Part shown: positions 17,583-26,994 of the stretch, in pieces
Numbering within the stretch: the stretch's first letter is position 1
How the letters are laid out: each line of letters opens with the position of its first letter
DNA from: Desulfobacterales bacterium GWB2_56_26
Lineage (GTDB): Bacteria > Desulfobacterota > Desulfobulbia > Desulfobulbales > Desulfocapsaceae
Reading direction: 5' to 3'
NCBI GenBank assembly: GCA_001799365.1
Contig: MGTI01000023.1
Coordinates: 1 to 45,159, forward strand
DNA: 45,159 nucleotides
The notes under the pieces: model-generated
What the model was told of the DNA's origin: nothing
Seen by the model: only the letters and a program-made list of their open reading frames with translations
Database searches by the model: none
Translations under genes and position numbers: made by a program

Positions 17583-18638
17583 ATGAATAAAATTAAACCA
17601 AGTAAGTACAGCGAAGCCGGCGTCGATATCGACAAGGGCAACGCCTTCATAGAAGAGATTCGAGATATTGTCTCAAGCACCCATCAACGCGGTGTGCTGG
17701 GAGGGCTTGGTGGTTTCTCGTCCCACTTTGCCATCGATACCAACAAATACAAAAAGCCGGTGATCGTTACCTCGACCGACGGGGTTGGCACAAAACTCGC
17801 CGTTGCCCACCTTTGCAATAAGCATGACACCATCGGGATCGACCTGGTAGCCATGTGCGTGAACGATCTGGTGGTTGGTGGCGCCACGCCTCTCTGTTTT
17901 CTCGATTATTTTGCAGTCGGCAAGCTCGATCTGGACATCGCCAAGCAAATCATCACCGGCATTGCCGAAGGCTGCAAACAGGCCAACTGCTCTCTGGTAG
18001 GCGGCGAAACAGCTGAAATGCCGGGACTTTACCAGGGGGAAGATTACGACTTAGCCGGTTTTGTCACCGGCATTGTCGATCGTGATGCCATCATCGACGG
18101 TTCCGATATCCGGGCCGGCGACAAGATTATCGGCCTCGCTTCCAGCGGCCTCCATTCCAACGGCTATTCCCTGGTCCGCAAGATTTGCTTTGCCGATAAC
18201 AAACTGGATGTAAATCAGTATATCGAAGAGCTCGGCGCCAAACTCGGGGAAATTCTTCTCAAGCCGACGAAAATATACGTGCAATCGGTCCTCAAGGTCT
18301 TGAAGAACTATCCTTTGAACGGCATGGTGCACAACACCGGCGGCGGCTTCATCGATAATATCCCCAGAATTCTGCCCAAAGGCTACAAGGCTGTCCTCGA
18401 TACCGCCACCTGGCCAACGCCCCCGATCTTCTCCTTCCTGCAAAGGCTTGGGGAAATACCGTGGGATGAGATGTACCGGACCTTCAATATGGGAATCGGC
18501 TTACTGGTTATTGTCGATGAGGCGAAGGTGAACGACATTCGCCACCATTTTGAGGCGGTGGGCGAAGAAGCATATATTATTGGCGAAATCGCTCCCATGG
18601 ATGAAGGCGAAACCGCCACGGTAGAGATCCTCAGGTAG
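17583..18638 (+). CDS. purM: Phosphoribosylformylglycinamidine cyclo-ligase
   Basis: PurM (AIR synthetase) catalyses ATP-dependent ring closure of FGAM to aminoimidazole ribonucleotide, step five of purine synthesis. The ATG at 17583 is chosen because MNKIKPSKYSEAGVDIDKGN aligns with the known N-terminus; a TTG-started extension to 17532 would add unrelated residues. The family segments STDGVGTKL, GIDLVAMCVND, LVGGETAEMPG and HNTGGGFIDN are intact. The 351 residues agree with the usual 340-350. The gene stands alone, with no other pur genes near, and is followed by a hairpin terminator shared with the convergent mogA-like gene. Confidence 0.96.
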   Translation: MNKIKPSKYSEAGVDIDKGNAFIEEIRDIVSSTHQRGVLGGLGGFSSHFAIDTNKYKKPVIVTSTDGVGTKLAVAHLCNKHDTIGIDLVAMCVNDLVVGGATPLCFLDYFAVGKLDLDIAKQIITGIAEGCKQANCSLVGGETAEMPGLYQGEDYDLAGFVTGIVDRDAIIDGSDIRAGDKIIGLASSGLHSNGYSLVRKICFADNKLDVNQYIEELGAKLGEILLKPTKIYVQSVLKVLKNYPLNGMVHNTGGGFIDNIPRILPKGYKAVLDTATWPTPPIFSFLQRLGEIPWDEMYRTFNMGIGLLVIVDEAKVNDIRHHFEAVGEEAYIIGEIAPMDEGETATVEILR

Positions 18639-18663
18639 TTACCGCAGCAGCTTGAAAAGAAGC

Positions 18664-18694
18664 GGGCCCGGAGAAAGTTTCTTCGTCCGGGCCC
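18664..18694. terminator. Hairpin terminator between purM and the MogA-like gene
   Basis: A 9-bp GC-rich perfect stem (18664-18672 with 18686-18694) lies between the convergent stops at 18638 and 18723. The loop is 13 bases. No long T-tract follows on either strand, so termination strength is uncertain. Confidence 0.6.
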
Positions 18695-18722
18695 CTTATG
18701 AATAAGATTGCTTAGAGTCTAC

Positions 18723-19232
18723 TCACACCACGCCGCAGTCGCTCGTCCCACCTTTGATTTTCTCCAGGGCATGCGGAATCACCGGCAGCACCACTTCAAG
18801 GTTTTCCCTTGCCGCCTTCAAGCTTCCGGGCAAATTGATAATTAGGCTTTCCCCCCGAATGCCGGCTTTGCCGCGCGACAGCATCGCCCGTGACGTTTTC
18901 AAAAGGCTGGCACTCCGCATGGCCTCGGCCATTCCGGGAATTTCCTTCTCCAGGATTTCATTCATGGCCTCGGGGGTGACATCGGTCGGCGACACGCCGG
19001 TGCCGCCGGTTGTCACTATCAGGGCCACCTTCCGGTCATCGGCAAGGTTTTTCAGCCTATCGATAATCACCTGCTTGTTATCGGGAATTATCTCATAATG
19101 CTGGAAAGTATAACCTTCCCTGGTCAGCCTTTCCCGGAGATAACCGCCGCTGGTATCCTCCCGCTCACCACGAGCCCCTTTGTCACTCATGGTGAGAACG
19201 GCGAATGAATATTGCTCATTGTTGTTTGTCAT
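18723..19232 (-). CDS. MogA/MoaB-type molybdopterin adenylyltransferase family protein
   Basis: The 169 residues form one MoCF-binding domain: SFAVLTMSDKGARGEREDTSG at the N-terminus, TTGGTGVSPTDVTPEA with the conserved GGTG nucleotide/pterin loop, and SRGKAGIRGESLIINLPGS near the C-terminus. MogA adenylylates molybdopterin before metal insertion; MoaB is a close homologue of the same fold, and sequence alone does not separate them securely here. Molybdenum or tungsten cofactor would serve formate dehydrogenases and similar enzymes usual in anaerobes. It is divergent from no other cofactor gene and seems to be monocistronic, with the EF-G gene upstream on the same strand. Confidence 0.9.
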   Translation of the reverse strand: MTNNNEQYSFAVLTMSDKGARGEREDTSGGYLRERLTREGYTFQHYEIIPDNKQVIIDRLKNLADDRKVALIVTTGGTGVSPTDVTPEAMNEILEKEIPGMAEAMRSASLLKTSRAMLSRGKAGIRGESLIINLPGSLKAARENLEVVLPVIPHALEKIKGGTSDCGVV

Positions 19233-19302
19233 GCGGGAGCACCCATAGCAATTAAGCCGTTGTACAACAATAAAGGTAACAAAGAATTACCGAAACGGCA
19301 TA

Positions 19303-19355
19303 AGGGGCCGTAACGAAATGGACATGATTGTTTCAGTTATTTCGTAACGGCCCCT
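19303..19355. terminator. 17-bp perfect inverted repeat overlapping the EF-G-like stop codon
   Basis: The arms 19303-19319 (AGGGGCCGTAACGAAAT) and 19339-19355 are exact reverse complements around a 19-base loop. The 3' arm includes most of the TAG stop of the minus-strand EF-G-like gene. It is probably a terminator or mRNA 3'-end stabiliser; there is no clear T-tract. Confidence 0.5.
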
Positions 19356-21411
19356 AATCTCCGAGGTTGGCCTCGGCAATCACCTTTTCGGCAATCTGGG
19401 CGGGGACCTCTTCATAGTGCGAGAATGACACGCTGAAGCTTCCCAGGCCGCCGGTCATCGAGGTGAGGTCGGTGGCATAGGAGAGGATCTCCGCTTGCGG
19501 CACCTGGGCATTGATGATCTCCAGACCGTCCATGGAGTCCATGCCCATTACCTTGCCTCGGCGCGAATTAAGATCGCCCATAATATCTCCCACGTGATCC
19601 TTGCCGACCCTGATTTCCATATTCACGTAGGGTTCGAGCAGGATAAGGCCGGCCTCCTGAGCTCCTTTCTTGAATGCGAGTGAGCCGGCGATCTTGAACG
19701 CCATCTCCGAAGAGTCGACGTTATGGAAGGAACCGTCGACCAGAGCCACCTTGATATCGATAACCGGATAGCCTGCGAGGACACCTTTCTCCATGGCTTC
19801 CTGGATCCCCTTATCAACCGCCGGCCGGTATTGCTGCGGGATGACGCCGCCGATGATCTTGTCGACGAACTCGTAGCCGCCGCCCGGCAGCGGCGAAATC
19901 TCTATCCAGCAGTCGCCGTACTGGCCTCGGCCGCCGCTCTGTTTCTTGTGTTTGCCCTGGACTCTGGCGGAGCCGCGAATCGTTTCCATATAGGGGATTT
20001 TCGGCGTTGAAAGCTCCATTTCCACGCCGAATTTTTTCTTGATTCTCGCCCCAACCACATCGAGATGAACCCGGCCAACCCCTGAGATCAGAACCTGCTT
20101 GGTCTGCTGCTGCCTGGTCAATTGTAGCGTCAAATCCTCATCAAGCATCTTGGTGATCGAGGAGAACACCTTCTCCTCATCGCCCTTTTTGGCGCTTACC
20201 GCATATGAAATGACCGGCTTCAAAGGTTCAGGCGGAGTGAAAACAATCGGATTGGCTGGGTCGCAGAGGGTGTCGCCGGTGACTGTTTCTTTCAGTTTGG
20301 CAACAGCGATAATCATCCCGGGCCCGACGCTGTCGATGGGCTTCTGCTCCTTGCCTTCGAGAACATACAGCTGACCGAAACGCTCGGAGGTCTTTTTCGT
20401 CGAATTGTAAAACGTGTCGCCTTGCAGGGTTCCGCTATAGATCCGGAAAATCGTGAGGCGTCCAGTATAGGGATCTGCCATGGTCTTGAAGACCAAAGCG
20501 GCAAACGGCTGATCGGCTTGCGGTTGAACCTCCACCGGCTCCCCGTTTACTTTCTTTGCCTGAATCGACGGACGATCAGCGGGCGACGGCATATACATGT
20601 TGATGACATCGAGAATCGGCGAGATCCCTTTATTCTGCGCCGCAGAACATACGCAGATGGGAGCGATGGCCGATTTGGCCAGACCATTTTTCAGGCCACT
20701 CTGGATCTCATCCGGCGTCAATTCTCCTTCCTCAAGAAACTTTTCGATGAGGTCGTCGTCGGTTTCCGCAACCGATTCCATGAGACTCTCGCGGAGAGTG
20801 GCCACCTCGTCCGCCATGTCGTCCGGCACGTCGATCTGTTTCAGTCCGCCTTTATCACCGTCGAAAAGATAGGCTTTGCCGCTGGCGATATCGACATATC
20901 CCCGGAAATTGTCCTCAGCTCCGATCGGCAGATGCAAAATAACGCCATTGAACGGCAGCGATTCCTTGATTTGGGCGACAGTGCCCAGGAAATCGGCACG
21001 CTCTCGATCCATTTTATTGATGGCGATGACGGTCGGCAGATTGTGCTGTTTGACGATGTTGGAAAACTTGATGGTCTGGCCCTTAACCCCCATCACCGCA
21101 TCGACAACAAAGAGAGCGTTGTCAGAGACATTGGCGGCGAATACGGTTTCATTAAGAAAATTGTCGTCGCCAGGAGTATCGGTCAGGAAGATCCAGTACT
21201 TTTTCCAGTTGTAGTTGTGAAAGCTCGAATTGATGGAAATCTTCCGGCTGGTTTCCTCGTCGTCGTAATCCATCGCCGAACTGCCGTCATCGACTTTCCC
21301 CAGCCTGTTTATTTTCCCGGAAGTAAACAGCATAGCTTCTGCAAGTGAAGTCTTGCCACAATTGCCATGACCGATTATTGCCAAATTCCTTACTATATTT
21401 GTATCCTGCAT
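19354..21411 (-). CDS. EF-G-like translational GTPase with altered switch II
   Basis: This 685-residue protein has the EF-G domain order: GTPase (1-270), beta-barrel domain II (about 290-375), domain III (about 390-460), IV (about 465-590) and V (about 595-675). P-loop GHGNCGKTS (14-22) replaces the usual AHIDAGKTT, NKMD is intact, but switch II reads DTPGDD (78-83) where canonical EF-G has DTPGH: the catalytic His position is Asp82. This marks the EF-G-II/FusA2-like lineage rather than the main elongation factor, which should be encoded elsewhere with rpsL, rpsG and tuf. Its function is unsettled: proposed roles include a second ribosome-dependent GTPase. A strong GAGGAG precedes the ATG. 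Confidence 0.9.
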   Translation of the reverse strand: MQDTNIVRNLAIIGHGNCGKTSLAEAMLFTSGKINRLGKVDDGSSAMDYDDEETSRKISINSSFHNYNWKKYWIFLTDTPGDDNFLNETVFAANVSDNALFVVDAVMGVKGQTIKFSNIVKQHNLPTVIAINKMDRERADFLGTVAQIKESLPFNGVILHLPIGAEDNFRGYVDIASGKAYLFDGDKGGLKQIDVPDDMADEVATLRESLMESVAETDDDLIEKFLEEGELTPDEIQSGLKNGLAKSAIAPICVCSAAQNKGISPILDVINMYMPSPADRPSIQAKKVNGEPVEVQPQADQPFAALVFKTMADPYTGRLTIFRIYSGTLQGDTFYNSTKKTSERFGQLYVLEGKEQKPIDSVGPGMIIAVAKLKETVTGDTLCDPANPIVFTPPEPLKPVISYAVSAKKGDEEKVFSSITKMLDEDLTLQLTRQQQTKQVLISGVGRVHLDVVGARIKKKFGVEMELSTPKIPYMETIRGSARVQGKHKKQSGGRGQYGDCWIEISPLPGGGYEFVDKIIGGVIPQQYRPAVDKGIQEAMEKGVLAGYPVIDIKVALVDGSFHNVDSSEMAFKIAGSLAFKKGAQEAGLILLEPYVNMEIRVGKDHVGDIMGDLNSRRGKVMGMDSMDGLEIINAQVPQAEILSYATDLTSMTGGLGSFSVSFSHYEEVPAQIAEKVIAEANLGD

Positions 21412-21688
21412 TCGTATCTCCTCACTAACGACGATTTTTCAATGCTCTCTCCAAATACCGATAATCTCCTCTCGCTGTCATTCCGGGCATCCTAAACGAC
21501 ATACTCATATATGCAATTTCAAAAGACAAAGTCAAGAAAGATCGGCCCGTGATTCCGGTGAAAAAAATATTTCACGGAAAAAAGCGGAAGGTTTACAGCA
21601 AAAGTATGATTTTATAGCGGATTCTTTTCAATCGAGGTATCATTGCCGGGCGCATCGCGTTTTTCAATTTCTTCAAGGCGGCGGATCA

Positions 21689-23281
21689 TTGAGCGATCAA
21701 ATACAACGAAACAAAACAATAGCAAAATCGGCAGCTTCCGTGGGAATTGCCGTCATGTGCAGCCGTGTGCTCGGACTGGTCAGGGAACAGGTTTTTGCTG
21801 GTATGTTCGGCGCCGGCTTTACCTACGATGCGTTTGTTGTGGCCTTTCGAATTCCTAACCTCCTGCGGGATCTTTTTGGCGAAGGAGCTCTGTCCGCCGC
21901 GTTTGTGACGGTCTTTTCCGCCTATGAAACCAAACGGTCTCAGGAAGACACCCAGCGACTGGCGGCAAATGTCCTCACCTTTCTCCTAGTGCTGTTGAGT
22001 CTGCTCACATTATCGGGCATCTTTTTCGCCGACGAAATTGTATCCATCTTAGCCCCTGATTTTGCGCTGGTCCCCGGCAAAACGGCACTCACGGTGCTGT
22101 TGACCAGCATTATGTTGCCCTTTCTGGTGTTTATCTCGCTTTCGGCGGTGGTAATGGGTATTTTAAACACTAAGGGCCGATTTTTCGTTCCCGCTCTTGC
22201 CTCCAGTTTTTTCAATCTCGGTTCCCTGATCGGCGGGGTAAGTCTCGCGTTTATTCTGCCGCATTACGGGCAACCGGCAATCGTCGGCATGGCGATAGGA
22301 ACCCTCATCGGCGGCCTGGCACAGCTTGGCAGCCAGCTTCCTACTCTCTGGAAAACGGGTTTTCGTTATCGGCCGGTGTTCAACCTGAAAGACCCCGGCC
22401 TGATCCAGATCCTCAAGCTCATGATTCCGGCGACGATTGGTCTCTCCGCTATTCAGATCAATATCTTCATCAATACCAATTTCGCTGCTTCCTGCGCAGA
22501 AGGATCTGTCTCCTGGCTCTACTACGCCTATCGTCTGGTGCATTTGCCGATTGGCGTCTTCGGGGTTGCGTTATCGATAGCCATGTTGCCGGTTCTGGCC
22601 AAACAGGCCGCGCAAAAAGATATTCCGGCGATGAAGGAAACCATGGTTTCTTCCCTCACCATGGTCTTTGCTCTCAGCCTGCCGGCAACCGCCGGCCTCA
22701 TCATCCTTTCCCAGCCGATTATTCGGCTCATCTTCGAGCATGGCGCCTTTACCCCTGCCGACACCATCGCGACGGCCCAGACCCTCAGCCTCTATGCAGT
22801 CGGTCTTTTCGCCTATTCGGCGAACAAAATTCTCGGTCCGGCTTTTTACGCCCTCGATAAGACACAGTATCCGGTTATCGCCAGCTTTCTCGCGATCATC
22901 AGCAATATCCTTATCATTACTCTTACAATCGATCGCTTTCAGCACTTGGCCATAGCACTGTCCACTTCTTGCTCAATGCTCATCAGTTTTCTGTTTCTCG
23001 TGGTGGTGCTCTACAAAAAGCTACACGGCTTTAACGTGTCTTACCTGATCCGGGGCCTTGCCAAGATTGCCGCGGCCACCTTGGCGCTCATCACCATGCT
23101 GCTCCTGACGAGCCCTCTTTTGGCCGGATGGCTCCTCGGCAATACCCTGCAGCAGGCTATTGCTCTCTTGACACTGGTGGTCACAGCAGTCGCTCTCTAT
23201 GGAGCTGTTTTACATCTGCTGCAACTCTCCGAGATGAACATCATCTCGGATAAGATAAAAAGCCGTCTCCGGCGAAAATAG
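21689..23281 (+). CDS. murJ: Lipid II flippase MurJ
   Basis: This 530-residue integral membrane protein has about 13-14 hydrophobic helices and the MviN/MurJ hallmarks [20 protein letters not shown] near the N-terminus, then [24 protein letters not shown]-like sequence ending here in AAFVTVFS. MurJ moves lipid-linked peptidoglycan precursor to the periplasmic face for cell-wall assembly. The start is TTG at 21689 with AAGGCGG about ten bases upstream; the next ATG codons would delete the first helix. It is divergent from the EF-G-like gene (277-base gap, containing an imperfect GTGAAA/TTTCAC hairpin near 21553-21578) and convergent with the phasin-like gene. Confidence 0.95.
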   Translation: [530 protein letters not shown]

Positions 23282-23294
23282 AGAAGAGCTGGCA

Positions 23295-23615
23295 TCACTC
23301 GTCCTTCCGAACGGTGCGCAAAGCTTCAATCTCCTTGCGCAACCCCTCGATCTCCGCCTGTAATTTTTCGAGATCTGAAGCCTTCGCCAGCTGCATTCTG
23401 TCGAGTGCCGATTCCACCAGCTTGTCGGTCTGCTGTTTCAACGCTTCGCGCGACTCTTCCGCCCGTTTCTGCATCTCCTGCAGAAACTTTTCTCCCTCCT
23501 GCTCGCTCAGTTTGCCCTTATCGATCAAATCTCTGGATAATTCTTCGACTTTTTCCATGGTGAGGGATGCAACACCTATCCCGGCCAGGACGGCTTTCTT
23601 GAAAAGATCCATCAT
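23295..23615 (-). CDS. Phasin-like coiled-coil protein
   Basis: The 106-residue protein starts MMDLFKKAVLAGIGVASLTMEKVEELSRDLIDKGKLSEQEG, typical of small phasin/PHA-granule-associated-like proteins, and continues as a nearly uninterrupted amphipathic coiled coil rich in Glu, Lys and Leu. A strong AAGGAGG precedes the ATG. It is the last gene of a minus-strand unit after dus (24-base gap). No polyhydroxyalkanoate synthase is visible in the window, so a granule role is not supported by context; a structural or chaperone-like role is equally possible. Family recognition is from pattern only. Confidence 0.75.
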   Translation of the reverse strand: MMDLFKKAVLAGIGVASLTMEKVEELSRDLIDKGKLSEQEGEKFLQEMQKRAEESREALKQQTDKLVESALDRMQLAKASDLEKLQAEIEGLRKEIEALRTVRKDE

Positions 23616-23639
23616 TGCTTGTTCCTCCTTGGTTAAATG

Positions 23640-24626
23640 TCAGATGTAATCGCTGAAAAATTCGGTTGCCCTCTCTCTTGCCTGTTCGATTGACGTACAG
23701 GTCTGGATTGCCGACGCCAGATGATGACCGAACGTAAACGGAGCGGCGAAATACGGGGTAAACTGCTTCAATCGACCAAGTCGCCTCTCGGGAGCGAAAC
23801 GCTCTTCCAGCAGAGAGATAAATTTGAAATATATCTCAGTCTTGCTGTTCTGTCTGCCAACCCTTTCACCATAAACATTCTTTGCTATTTCGGCACATAA
23901 GTTGGGATTTTCCCCCGCCCCTCGGCCGATCATCAAGCCGTCTGCGCAGGACAACGCCAGGCACTTACGGGCATCCTCGACGGTAAAGATGCCGCCGTTG
24001 GCAAAAATGGGAACCGACACGGCGTCCTTGATTTCGCCGATCATCGCCCATCGCGGCTTGCGACAGAATTTTTCCCCGTTGAGGCGGGCATGAATAGTGA
24101 TGAGGTCAACGCCCTCATCCTGGAGAAACCGACAAAAGCTTCTCGATCCGGCAGTATCGATCGATTCACCCAGCCGAATCTTCACACTGACCGGCAACTC
24201 GGTGCTTTTTCGTAATATCTGCAGCACCTTCGTGAGCTTAATCCGGTCCTCTGCCAGCGAGGCGCCGGCGCCCTGCTTCTTCATCATCGGTGCCGGACAG
24301 CCCAGATTGAGATCGATCCCCTGCGCCCCGAGCCGGTGCAGTTTTTCGACTGCAGCCGGGACATACTCATCCGATGCTGTGACAAATTGATAGAAGAGGG
24401 GGTGCTCTCCTTCGCTTCTGACCAGCAGCGGCGAACATTTTTCATTGTCATGGGGCAGACGTTTGGCGGCCAGCATCTCAGTATAGAGCAGGCCCACGCC
24501 GCCTGCCTCCTGGACCAGGGAACGCAGAGCGGAATGCGATAGTCCGACCATGGGAGCGAGAGCGATCGGTGGCGTTATCTCCACGCTCCGAACTATGAGT
24601 TTATTCTGGCGTTGTTGATCGGACAT
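23640..24626 (-). CDS. tRNA-dihydrouridine synthase
   Basis: This FMN-dependent TIM-barrel enzyme reduces uridines in the tRNA D-loop. It has IALAPMVGLSHSALRSL at the first strand, the catalytic-loop signature GIDLNLGCPAPMMKKQGAGASL with its Cys, then SVKIRLGES, IHARLNGEKFCRKP and ANGGIFTVEDA. The start at 24626 has CCGAGG six bases upstream and gives 328 residues; it overlaps the preceding gene's end by 26 bases, so translational coupling is likely. An upstream in-frame Met at 24692 would lengthen the overlap without a conserved N-terminus. The DusA/B/C class is not assigned. Confidence 0.93.
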   Translation of the reverse strand: MSDQQRQNKLIVRSVEITPPIALAPMVGLSHSALRSLVQEAGGVGLLYTEMLAAKRLPHDNEKCSPLLVRSEGEHPLFYQFVTASDEYVPAAVEKLHRLGAQGIDLNLGCPAPMMKKQGAGASLAEDRIKLTKVLQILRKSTELPVSVKIRLGESIDTAGSRSFCRFLQDEGVDLITIHARLNGEKFCRKPRWAMIGEIKDAVSVPIFANGGIFTVEDARKCLALSCADGLMIGRGAGENPNLCAEIAKNVYGERVGRQNSKTEIYFKFISLLEERFAPERRLGRLKQFTPYFAAPFTFGHHLASAIQTCTSIEQARERATEFFSDYI

Positions 24627-26994
24627 GGAGAGCCTCGGCAGATTGCTCCTGCTTATCAATTGGAAACACGATGCGGTTGAAGGTGACATCATCTATCTGC
24701 CTGGCAAGCTTGACGTGAATACTGAAATCTTTGGCAATTCCATTTCGCTGTCTGACTCCCACCACAATTCCGCTGCATTGCGCGATTGACTGACCATCCG
24801 CCTGTATAGTCGAAGAAATCTCCCTGCCCAGCAACAGTCTGGCATTCTCGCGACCGGATATCTTGACGGTAAAGGCCAGTCCATTGCGGGAGATATCGAC
24901 GAGTTCGCCGTTGAAAGCCCTTGATTCTCCGGCGCCGTAAGGATCATGCAGGCAATTGGTGATCAACCGGATTGTCGGATAGCGCGGAAATTCCCGTCGA
25001 TCATCGCCAGTTGTTTTTAAGAGTTCGGCAATCATTTCTTCATACTTGGTACAAAAGTTGTGCAGTTTCTGTTCAAGCTCCGGAAATTTCTCAACCAACA
25101 GGCGAAAAGACTCGCGCTTGAGAAGATGCACATGAACATCGGAGAGCGCCCTGAGCGAGAATGTCCAGACAGAGGCGGCAAAAAATGGGGTGCTGCCAAG
25201 GATATCTCCCGGCTTCATTCGCTTAAGGAATCGCTCATCCCCTCCGGAAAGGCAATTAAGGCCGATGTGTCCGGAGGTTAAGAAGTACAGCGATTCATCC
25301 GATTCACCGGCCTGGATTATGAGATCGCCTTTACGGTAGCTTTCCCGGCGCAAGGCATGATGGAGGGCTTTGAATTCGACCGGTGCCAGCAACTCGCCGA
25401 GATTGCGCCATGTGTCGGAATGTAGCGGTTCCGTCAGGGCTTTCTTCTGGTTTTCCAGCCAATTGCCAAGTTCCACCACCTCGATTAAAGCCATGGGGTT
25501 GACTTCGAGAATACGATCCCTCAGTATTTCCGCCGCGACAAAATCTCTTTCCTGGCCGGCAGTGCGGGCATGTTGATAGAGGAGTTGCCCGGCGCCCTTA
25601 CTGTCGCCCAGACGCAGGGTTTTTCTTACTTCCTCCTCAATTTTGGCTATTTTGTTGCGCGCGAGTTGTTTGTGCACCGGGTCCGAATCGAAAAATACTT
25701 CTCCGGTATCATCGGGAAACTGCCGATTATGCCGCAACTGAGGGGTCAGTATCTTGATGGATCTATCTATCTGCAGCCGAAGGCGATCGTTGTTGGCCAG
25801 TTTTTCGTACTCGTGGTGCAAACGATCGAGCACTTCGATGCTTTGCCGGTGAGGAAAAGTTCTCAGGGCGATGACTACGGCTCTTACCAGCCCCTGCCGT
25901 GCGTTTGGCGCGAAGTCATTCCTGCTGTCGATGAACTCACAGAGGGCAGCCAACACCGACTCATCCCCTCCTGCATGTTCAGCGAGCAGGCGAATGATGG
26001 TAATTTTCAAACTGTCATGCACCACTCCGAGTCCGGCCATCAACCTGGCCTTCATCTCTCGGCCGCCGAGCTTGACGATATACCGGATCATCTCCTGCTG
26101 AACCCGTTTATCCTCATGAGTAAGGCACCGTTGAAGACCCTGATATATTACTACTCCATTATTCTCGGCCGCAAAATGGATGATGTCTTGTAGCGCCTCC
26201 GCTGCGGGGTGCTGTTGCAGAGCGTCCTCGACAAGGTCGGGGAATGCCTCGCCGGCAACGATCCATACAAGATTGAGGAGCTGTTGCCGTTCCTTACGGT
26301 CTGAGCTTTGTAAGATTTTCCTAAACAGAAAACCCGCCGAAGGTATTCCCAGGCTTCGCAGAATTCCCAGGTAAAGCTCATTGTCATTCTGCAGGTAACC
26401 ATCGATTAGCTTTTCGACAGCAGACTGAGTTGCCAGCTTGCTCAAGGACTTGCCAATAAGACTTCTGATGGCTGCACTTTTTCCCAATCCTCCACAGTGG
26501 ATCCTGGCCAGCAGACCAACGATCTTCTCCGCATCCTCCCAGAGCGACTTCTGGAGCAGCCAGTCCGAAAGCTCCTCGATCCGTTGGCAGATCACCGCAA
26601 GACCTGGCAACACTTCCTGCTCATACTCCAGCCAATGAGAGAAAATGTGAACGAGCAGAACAATCTCCCCGCGATCATTTTCTTGCAGAGAATTCAGCGC
26701 AACAAGTGACAACACAGTAAGAGTCCGCTCCCTGATCATTCTATCGGGACAGACTGCTGCCTCGCCGAGAGCAGAGAGAATTTTCTGGTTCTTGTCCTTC
26801 TCTTCTAAACCATTAGCAAGAAACGCGGCAAGATCGGCCACGAATTCATTGCTGCCAAGAACCCGAACTGAGCCAACGGCGAGCGCCGCAAGATTGTACT
26901 CGAACCGGAGTTGTCGCCTTTTTTCTTCGGACAGGAATATATTTCGATTGATCGTTTCCAGGACGTCAGGCTGCTGTATGGCCTTCTGTTTCAT
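24601..26994 (-). CDS. HEAT-like repeat, cyclic-nucleotide-fold and PilZ protein
   Basis: The start at 26994 is supported by AAAGAGG about eight bases upstream and gives 797 residues. Residues 1-480 are helical with HEAT-like repeats. A cNMP-binding fold follows at about 545-660 (LHHALRRESYRKGDLIIQAGES, LYFLTSGHIGLNCLSG), then a PilZ domain at about 680-785. PilZ keeps RREFPR (RxxxR) and DISRNG (DxSxxG), so c-di-GMP binding is likely. The phosphate-binding cassette GDILGSTPFFAASVWTFS lacks the usual Arg-Ala-Thr, so cAMP binding is doubtful and another ligand or only structural use is possible. It heads an operon with dus and the phasin-like gene. The protein is soluble and probably a c-di-GMP-controlled scaffold. 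Confidence 0.8.
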   Translation of the reverse strand: MKQKAIQQPDVLETINRNIFLSEEKRRQLRFEYNLAALAVGSVRVLGSNEFVADLAAFLANGLEEKDKNQKILSALGEAAVCPDRMIRERTLTVLSLVALNSLQENDRGEIVLLVHIFSHWLEYEQEVLPGLAVICQRIEELSDWLLQKSLWEDAEKIVGLLARIHCGGLGKSAAIRSLIGKSLSKLATQSAVEKLIDGYLQNDNELYLGILRSLGIPSAGFLFRKILQSSDRKERQQLLNLVWIVAGEAFPDLVEDALQQHPAAEALQDIIHFAAENNGVVIYQGLQRCLTHEDKRVQQEMIRYIVKLGGREMKARLMAGLGVVHDSLKITIIRLLAEHAGGDESVLAALCEFIDSRNDFAPNARQGLVRAVVIALRTFPHRQSIEVLDRLHHEYEKLANNDRLRLQIDRSIKILTPQLRHNRQFPDDTGEVFFDSDPVHKQLARNKIAKIEEEVRKTLRLGDSKGAGQLLYQHARTAGQERDFVAAEILRDRILEVNPMALIEVVELGNWLENQKKALTEPLHSDTWRNLGELLAPVEFKALHHALRRESYRKGDLIIQAGESDESLYFLTSGHIGLNCLSGGDERFLKRMKPGDILGSTPFFAASVWTFSLRALSDVHVHLLKRESFRLLVEKFPELEQKLHNFCTKYEEMIAELLKTTGDDRREFPRYPTIRLITNCLHDPYGAGESRAFNGELVDISRNGLAFTVKISGRENARLLLGREISSTIQADGQSIAQCSGIVVGVRQRNGIAKDFSIHVKLARQIDDVTFNRIVFPIDKQEQSAEALHVRSTTPE

